From assembly GCF_042453785.1 (NCBI RefSeq), contig NC_091665.1, forward strand, positions 5,281,501 through 5,345,500: 64,000 bases of DNA, read 5' to 3'. This stretch comes from Malus domestica. Lineage: Eukaryota > Streptophyta > Magnoliopsida > Rosales > Rosaceae. Made by a program: the position numbers and the translations under genes. The notes beneath the pieces are model-generated. The model was not told the DNA's origin and ran no database searches. It worked only from the letters and a program-made list of their open reading frames with translations. Shown in pieces: positions 56,880 through 64,000 of this stretch (its first letter is position 1; each line of letters starts with the position of its first letter).

Positions 56880-57560
56880 GGGCCTCAACTGGGCCTCATG
56901 AAAAATACTTGAGGGACTCTAGCCCATTATTTATGTATTGAGGAGCGAGCCCTTATTCTATAAAAGGGACTCCCTCACCACCATTAGAGAGCATCAACTC
57001 TAGCCCATTATTCATGTATTGAGGAGCGAGCCCTTATTCTATAAAAGGGACTCCCTCACTATCATTAGAGAGTATCGTCACCTATTAAGCAACCGCTTCG
57101 CTGCGAGCAACAACTCTAGCCCATATTTATGTATTGAGGAGCAAACCCTTATTCTATAAAAGGGACTCCCTCACCATCATTAGAGAGCATTGCCGCCTAC
57201 TGAGCAACCGCCTCGCCGTGAGCATCAACTCTAGCCCATATTTATGTATTGAGGAGCGAGCCCTTATTCTATAAAAGGGACTCCCTCACTTTCATTAGAG
57301 AGCACCCATTATTCATGTACTGAGGAGCGATCCCTTATTCTATAAAAGGGACTCCCTCACCTTCGTTAGAGAGCATCGCTGCCAGCTGAGCAACCGCCTC
57401 GCCACGAGCATCACTCCTAACCCATTATTCATGTACTGAGAAGCGAGCCCTTATTTTATAAAAGGGACTCCCTCACCATCATTAGAGAGCATCAACTTTA
57501 GCCCATCATTCATGTATTGAGGAGCGAGCCCTTATTCTATAAAAGGGACTCCTTCACCTT
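56880..57560 (+). repeat. Seven tandem TATA-box-bearing repeats
   Basis: Seven copies, spaced about 75-120 bp, share CATGTATTGAGGAGCGAGCC followed by CTTATTCTATAAAAGGGAC and TCCCTCACC. They start near 56950, 57030, 57147, 57260, 57331, 57448 and 57528. The LTRs of the same element have GTCCTTATTCTATAAAAGGA with CCCCTCACCCTC, so the array appears to be a family of LTR core-promoter-like segments. Promoter activity is inference. Confidence 0.85.
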
Positions 57561-58144
57561 TAATGCCATAAGCCGAGCCAACCAAGGCAACATAAGCCAC
57601 GAGCCGAGCAGCCGAGCAGCATGTGCTACTTCTAGTTGAGCATCATTTCAGATTGAGCACCGCCTCATATCAAACATCAGTTCAAGACAACATCTAGTTA
57701 CTTCGGCCCACACATAGACTGAATTTCAAGTCTCCAGCCAAAAAACTCTCTTGACTGAAGACTTGGGGGACTACTGTTTATACCATATTTAGGGCCTCGT
57801 ATTTAGACCTCGTATAAATACTCGGGGGACTTAAATGTAATTATGTAATAAAGAAAGGGGCAAATATGTAATAAGTGAGAAGTCCTTATTCTATAAAAGG
57901 ACCCCTCACCCTCACAGTTAGGGGAGGCCATTTCTGAGGCCAATTCCTAGGCCCTCTCACTCCCTCTCAACGCTTTCACTCTCAGAGCTTTCTCTCCCTC
58001 AAATAAATACAATCAGTGTGGACGTAGCCCAAATCTTGGGGTGAACCATGATACATCTTGTGTTAATTACATTTCTTGCAGATTCAAAGTCGGATTTACG
58101 TTGTTCCAAGACCTCCGGTTTTGTGCATCAACATAACTTAAACA

Positions 58145-61100
58145 CATTCTCAAAGAAAGAATGTGCCACAGTTGTCAGTGTAAAGGTGAGCTAATGGGCA
58201 GTCCCAACACCATTATAACAGATTTCCCTTTGCTAAGAGGTAGTCCCACAACAAAATCCACACTGATGTTTATCCAAATTTTCTCTAGAATAGGTAGATG
58301 CTGCAAGATGCCAGGGGGAGCAATGGTCTCATACTTGTTTTGTTAGCAAGTATGGCATTCAGAAATAAAGAGCTTGATATCTCCCTTCATATTCCAGGCT
58401 AATAGAACCATTTCTTAAGCCTTTGATAAGTTTTGAGAACCCTTGGTGTCCAGCTGCTGGGGTTGAGTGGTGCTCAGCAAGGAATTTCGACTTCCATTGA
58501 AAGTATGGATTAATCACAATCCTGGACTTGTACTTCAATAAACCGTTATCAGTGTGATAATGAAAAGCCTGAGAGGTGGATGGAATGGGAGTAATGACTT
58601 CTTGTTTCTTTTGCAGGATCCACTCATCAGTTTCATTAAACCTGCGAAGTTCATCCAACCAACCAAAATATGGATAAGTGATTGAATAACAAAGAGTAGA
58701 ATAGAGATTCTTAGGTTCTAAATGATTCTCTGAAGGAAGTGGCACTTGCAATCTGGAAAGTGCATCAGCTACCAAATTCTTTGAACCCTTCTTATAATGA
58801 ATTTCATAGTTAAAACCCATTCATTTTGATACCCATTTATGTTGGAACTGATTATTAGCTCTCTGAGATAGGAAATACGTTAAGTTATGATGGTCAGTTC
58901 TAATAATGAAATGCCTACCCTGGAGATAATTGTGCCACTTCTTCACAGCTGAAACAATTGCTATAAGTTCCTTCTTGTAAGTGGATAGTGACTGGTTTTT
59001 GGTGTCCAAAGCCTTGCTAGAAAAAGCAATAGGCCTACCCTACATCATTAACACTACACCTAGCCTGAATCAGAAGCATCACATTTTAATTCAAAAGGAA
59101 TAGCAAAATTTGGTAAAGCCAAGAATTGAGGAGAAGACATGATAGTCTTGAGTTGCTAGAAAGCTTCAAGAGCCATCGAATCCCAATGGAAACCATCTTT
59201 CTTGGTTAACAAGTATAATGGTTTACAAATTTTCCCATATCTAGGGACATATTTTCGATAGTACCATGTGAGGCCTAAAACACCCATTAATTCCTTGACA
59301 AAAGTAGGAATGGGCCAGTCCATTTTATCCTGAATCTTCCTAAGATTAGTCTTAACTCCCTTCCCCGAGTTAATGTGACCAATATATTCAATCTTGTTCT
59401 GACCAAAGGCACATTTTGACTTCTTTACATAAAGTTGATGTTGCAACAATAAATCAAAAGTGATTTAGAGATGATGTCAATGATCATCCCAAGTTTTACT
59501 AAAGACCAAAATATCATCAAAGAAAACAAGTATGAAGTCCCTAAGATATGGCCTAAAAACATCATTCATGAGATTCTGAAAAGAGGCAGGGGCATTGGTT
59601 AAGCTAAAGGGCATTACTAAGAACTCATAATGGCCCTCATGAGTTCGAAATGCTGTTTTTTTCCCACATCCTTGGGGTGCATTTGGATCTGATGATAGCC
59701 AGAACATAAATCTAGCTTAAAGAAATAGAAGGCCCCAAACAATTCATCTAACAAATCATCAATGAGAGGGATAGGGTATTTATTCTTAATAGTTAAATAA
59801 TTAACCTCCCTATAGTCCATACATAGTCTCAAGGTACCCTCTTTCTTTTTAACTAAAAGCACCGGGAAAGAGAAAGGGCTGTGACTAGGCATGATGAACC
59901 CTGAATCCAATAACTCCTTAACAACTCTTTCTATCTTAGTTTTCTATAGTGGACCGTAGTGGTAGGGTCTAATATTGGGAGGCTTAGCACCAGGAATGAA
60001 AGGGATTTAGTGATCATCATATGGGGAGGTAAAGTGGAAGGAAGAGTGAATATTATATCAAACTGTTGCAACAGTGCTTGGAACTCATGTAACTGTGCAA
60101 TGTTTAGAGTGGAAGCTTCTAGGTCTGACTTTCTAGGGAATAGAGGAAAAGACCCAAGTTAGAGTAGGAAAGCTCCTTGTCAATGTGTTGTAAAGCAACC
60201 TCTTGAATAGAAGGGAATTTTGGAGAATAATGAACTAACTTATAGTGAACATTGGCCTAATCAAATTCCAATGTGATTTGTTGAAAATCCCACAGAATAG
60301 GGCTCACAGAGAATAACCATTGAACACCCAACACAATGACACATCCTCCCAATGGAAGTGCAAATAAATCAACAAGGCAATGACAGTCACCCATAGACAA
60401 TGGGGTGAACTTACAACAACCCGAGCTATTGATTTGGCCTCCATCAGCTATCATAACCTCAAACTGTTTAGTGGGTGAACAAAACCAACCATATCTCTTG
60501 AGCAGCCTGGAATCAACAAAATTATGGGTGTTACCCATGTCTAACAAGATATTGACCTGTTGACGATGTATAATGCCTTGGATCTTCATAGTTTGAGGAG
60601 TATTGGAGGTAGTGATGCCATAAAAGGCACATGCACTGTGGTGCATAGATTGGCACTTAAGGAATATTTCATCAAGAAGGATCTCAGTACCATCCTCATA
60701 ACAAGCTAGGTCCAACGTTAACAACTGTTTATGAACACACTTATGACCACTTACCCACTTGTCATCACAAAACCAACAATTCCCTAATTCTCTTTTTCTT
60801 TGAATCTCAGCTGGAGTGAGTTTTTGACTGGTGAGTTACCAAGTTTGTTAACAAGGTAGGTGTTTGGATGATTAGGTGATGTGGTTTTAGTAGGGAATGA
60901 TTGTTTGAATGCTGGGAACTTGAGCTCATTTGTTTAGTTTCTATTTGTAAGGCTAGGGAAATAGCTTCATGCACAGTGTTAAGTTCGAAAAAGCTTAACA
61001 TCAAACCTTAATTCCTTTTTAAGCCCCCCTAAGAAACAACTTTTTAATAGTATAAAATCAACATCAGAAGTACGCGTAGCCAATCTACGAAATTTTACAA

Positions 61101-61766
61101 TATAGTCCTTAAGGGTACCTGTTTGGTTCAACTTGAATAAGGATTCAGTGCAATCCTCAAAGTCTAAAGGTCAAAACTCGCGACAAAACACCTTAGTGAA
61201 TTCATCCCAGCGCGGGATCGACTGGAGATAATCCAGCCACTAGAATCAGTGTAGTGCCTTGCCTTCAAGGTGGAAATAGACTGTGGGGACCTTGAGATGA
61301 TCATCTGTGTGGTAATAGGCAAAATATTGTTTGGCCTTGTAAATCAGGCTAAGGGGTCGTTGATGGGCAAGAAGCGAGGGAAATCAACTCATAGCTGGAA
61401 AAACTGACGGGGAGGCAGTCCTCCACCGTCGAAAAGCTCGCGCAGAGGACGCGGAGGGTTAATGAGCTGATGATTGGCTGGATCGGTCAAGATTAAGGTT
61501 AGATCTGGGGTGGATGAGGAACCAGTACCCAAACCACAAGATTACTCACGACGGAACTGTTCAAAATAGAGTGGAAGCTTGGCTTCAAGGGCATCGAAGA
61601 CGGAATGGTTGATTGAGGCATTCATGGAAGAGCTGAGGTTGGCAACGGAGGATTTCAACGCGGCCACGCGGGCATCCATTGGAGTAAATCTAGTGGTGGT
61701 AGTGTGACGGGGCATACAAATGAGGGAAACCAAGATCGAGACAGGTGATACCAATGATAGAATCAA
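58145..61766 (-). pseudogene. Gypsy Gag-Pol, upstream part, broken
   Basis: Pieces in order: Gag start MPRHTTTTRFTPMDARVAAL (61766); Gag end with EAISLALQIE; zinc knuckle CWFCDDKWVSGHKC near 60748-60790; protease with DMGNTHNFV, where Met replaces the active-site Ser/Thr after Asp; RT with KYPIPLIDDLLDEL and [10 protein letters not shown] (59480-59910); RNase H with TDHHNLTYFL and ADALSRLQ; and the integrase zinc region with EHHSTPAAGHQG. Several frame changes separate these pieces, so no protein can be made. Confidence 0.88.
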
Positions 61767-62041
61767 AACCCTCTCTACCTCATTCGACCTTGACTTTGCA
61801 ACAATGGAGTTATGAATCTGGGAAAGAGAATAGAGTATCCAAAGGATAAAAGCTGAATTTCATAATAATATAAAATAATGGAGTAACCATTACAATATAA
61901 GGGAAAGCTCAAATTCGTGCTACGCATGTGAGTCAAATACTAACATGGATCCTTAGTTACCCCATACAATTCAGCCCATAACAAACCTGAGCCCAACACA
62001 TTACATTTTATTATACGAAAGCCTGCTAAAGGTTTTTATCA

Positions 62042-62265
62042 TTCTGGAATGGGGGAGAAGGATGTGGAAATCTGGGGAAGCTTCTGGCTTTGGAGGCTTG
62101 TTGTAAAGTTTGGGCCTAAATTTTTTTGGGCTTAGTTTGTGTTTTCTAATGTGTTTGGGCCTACTTTTGTTTGTTGATATGTTGTCTTTGGGCCTTCATT
62201 GAACTGTTTGTTTGTTAGTTGTTGGTGATTTAATAAATTATCTTTTTACCCCCAAAAAAAAAAAG
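62042..62265 (+). other. Poly(A)-ended sequence flanking the gypsy insertion
   Basis: A T/G-rich stretch ends in AATAAATTATCTTTTTACCCCC plus an A-run at about 62257-62267. It may be a LINE or transcript-derived 3' end whose upstream part lies at 51810-52243. No target duplication was found. Confidence 0.3.
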
Positions 62266-62694
62266 CTCTGAGGTCCGAGCTATGAAGTACTACGGTGAAG
62301 CGCCGTATTTAGCCAAATGGTAAAATAGAAAGAAAGGAGGAAGACTTCCACATTACTACCGTGCCAAATTTCTCAACGGTTCTGAAAAACATACATGTCA
62401 TTAGAAAATTTTATTTTTCTGGTGAATAATGCTCATTTGGAGTTGGTATCTCTTACAGAAACAAATCTCTCAAAATGCCCTTCCAAAAGCCACTTAGTAT
62501 ATTTATCTTCACTTGTAATTGAGAGATCTTAGGTTCGATTTTCGCCAATGCGAATTTGAACCATATAATTACTAGCTCATTGTGAGGACGACATATTTTT
62601 GCTACCACACAAACTAGTTGAATCTTTACGATTTTTACTAAATAAATTCGAAGACTAGTGCCTGCTAATGTGTTACAATAGTCATCGATTTCCG

Positions 62695-62891
62695 GACCAG
62701 GATCCTCTCCTGAGCTAAGGATGAAGATCCTCCTCATCAATCAGTGTGGGCCGTTGGATGAAAATCCAACGGCTACAAACAGGGGGTCCCTTTAAAGTTA
62801 TAATAATTGTAGCCGTTGGATTTTCATCCAACGGCCTACATCTCTTGATGAGGAGGATCCTCATCCTTAGCTCAGGAGAGGATCCTGGTCC
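62695..62891. mobile_element. 197-bp MITE, copy 2
   Basis: Inverted ends GGACCAGGATCCTCTCCTGAG and complement, inner inverted blocks CCGTTGGATGAAAATCCAACGG, and core TTATAATAATTGTAGCC. A perfect 10-bp TSD ATCGATTTCC lies at 62685-62694 and 62892-62901. Sister of the element at 16818-17014. Confidence 0.9.
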
Positions 62892-62901
62892 ATCGATTTC
62901 C

Positions 62902-64000
62902 TACCCAATTGGATTGTTTCAAAAATCTAGAAAAGACTCATTAGGTTGGTGTCATAGCAGATAGACCAATCGTAATAATATAGACTACGAATTGCATGTT
63001 GCTTCCAAATCAAATGTATGAAAAATTGAAAAAGAATAAAACTACTAATCTATGAAAAGGTGGAAATAATAAAAACGTTATAAAAGTAAAAAACAATTGG
63101 AATTTACTTTTTTTTCTTATAAAATGAAAAACCATTGATCCAAATACACAACCATGAAATTACACACGCCCAGTTGAATAAGGAATTTAGAAATTAAACA
63201 CAAATTGTCCTTGAAAATGGTGGATAACTGTAGCTTGTTGTCCCCCTTTTAAAAAAAATAAAAATAAAAATTACACACAAATAAGATAAGATTGAAATTA
63301 GTAGCACAAACAAAAATAGAGAGAAAGGGAGACTGAATGAGGCTACGACGGCCACTTCAGTGATAGTGGAGGCTGCGTCGGTGGGAGACTGAGTCACACA
63401 AAGAGCCTGAGAGATATGTCGGGCCTATCAGACGAGGAATTTCTCATATATAACCAATATTTAACCTCTAATTTAATAAATGTCAGTTTTTATAAAAATT
63501 ATCAATTATAGCATAAACACATGCTTAAATAGACAAAACTGCCCTACAAATTGAAATCAAATTACACAACACCTAAAATCGTTAGAATTCATTTTCATTC
63601 AAACTCACAACAAGATTGTTGTCACCAAACCACCTACCGCCGCAACCCTTTCCCCTTCTGACCTCTATTATCCTTCTCCTTCATATTGTATTGAAATGTT
63701 CAATTAAAAAAATAAAAAATAAAATTAATTTTTTTTTCTTATACTTTCGGTATGCCTTGGAAACCTAACTAATCAAAAGGAAATGTATTGGCAAAGTTGA
63801 AAATGGTCTGGCTAATTGGGAGTGACGACGACATGTTGCATATGTTCGACGATCATCAGGAGCTCTTCCTTTTGTCAAAAACCCATCACAATTGCATGTA
63901 AGCAAACAAAATCTAGTTTTTATTGCAAAACCAAAATCATAAACAAAACAAAACATTTATGATTGATTGATTGGGAGGTGGGGATTAGACCATGAGGTGT
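62902..64000. other. AT-rich intergenic DNA, nothing recognised
   Basis: Short frames only. No domain, repeat structure or RNA gene was identified. Confidence 0.4.

Larger units (their letters stand above)
53443..58133 (+). mobile_element. Nested non-autonomous LTR element carrying host gene fragments
   Basis: LTRs of 359 bp (53443-53801 and 57775-58133) run TGTTTATACC...GCATCAACA and differ at roughly 3 percent of sites by eye. The TSD is TAACT (53438-53442 and 58134-58138). The primer site TGGCGCCGTCTGTGGGAA follows the 5' LTR and ACTTGGGGGACTAC precedes the 3' LTR. The 3.97-kb interior has no gag or pol. It has host-like coding fragments (54512-55660), then tandem arrays (55960-57550). 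It depends on another element for movement (LARD-like). Confidence 0.93.
52244..62041 (-). mobile_element. Decayed Ty3-gypsy chromovirus
   Basis: LTRs 52244-52523 and 61755-62041 are clearly related but have many differences and indels. The TSD TTCTG (52239-52243 and 62042-62046) is intact. The sense-strand primer site TGGTATCACCTGTC lies next to the 5' (right) LTR. Internal motifs in order on the minus strand: Gag, a CxxC...H...C knuckle, protease, RT, RNase H, integrase and a chromodomain. The coding region is broken by stops and shifts and by the nested element at 53443-58133. Confidence 0.93.

Noticed and set aside
63194..63397. Minus-strand frame with a hydrophobic Leu/Phe stretch
   Set aside because: The hydrophobic run is the translation of AT-rich simple sequence, with no start context or homologue.

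Overview
The window looks like nuclear DNA of a dicot plant. It has spliced host genes with GT-AG introns, plant retrotransposon families (Ty1-copia, a Ty3-gypsy chromovirus, a Cassandra LTR carrying 5S-rRNA-like sequence), many MITE-sized DNA elements and AT-rich spacers. The overall flavour suggests Rosaceae (apple/pear type), but that is inference. No organelle, bacterial or CRISPR-like content was seen.

Host genes: a first exon of an NFD6-like mitochondrial/plastid protein (about 1.1 kb, minus strand); IMP4, a ribosome-biogenesis Brix protein (8605-12742, plus, 9 exons, 293 aa); a type II prohibitin (19082-21210, plus, 5 exons, 290 aa); a divergent NAC-domain gene (24178-25308, minus) with a truncated, frameshifted tandem copy (27841-28245); and a two-domain tRNA-His guanylyltransferase, THG1 (30207-40214, minus, 13 exons, 522 aa). 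The exon chains of IMP4, prohibitin and THG1 each join into an uninterrupted reading frame of the expected family length. These are ordinary housekeeping genes and do not form a pathway together.

Mobile DNA fills most of the rest. (1) 1375-5982: copia with an intact 1438-aa polyprotein and a 3' LTR but no recognisable 5' LTR. (2) 30932-35826: complete copia inside THG1 intron 11, with 223-bp LTRs that have TA...TA ends. (3) 46531-51804: complete copia with 256-bp LTRs. (4) 52244-62041: decayed chromovirus, split in its integrase by (5) 53443-58133, an LTR element without retroviral genes. Element 5 carries fragments of host genes (CYP51-like, WD40/TWD40-like) followed by several tandem arrays, one of which is seven copies of a TATA-box segment resembling its own LTR promoter. 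Target-site duplications (TSDs) were found for elements 2-5 and for many small elements: the Cassandra solo LTR in IMP4 intron 1, a 154-bp MITE in IMP4 intron 4, two 197-bp sister MITEs, 860-bp and 658-bp TIR elements, a 1.64-kb hAT-like element, and a 45-bp LINE tail and a 101-bp SINE-like insert beside the NAC gene. A 2.08-kb near-perfect palindrome lies between IMP4 and prohibitin.

Regions 22124-23676, 43846-46525 and 62902-64000 hold little that can be recognised. All comparisons were made by eye, so element boundaries are good to a base where a TSD is stated and approximate elsewhere.
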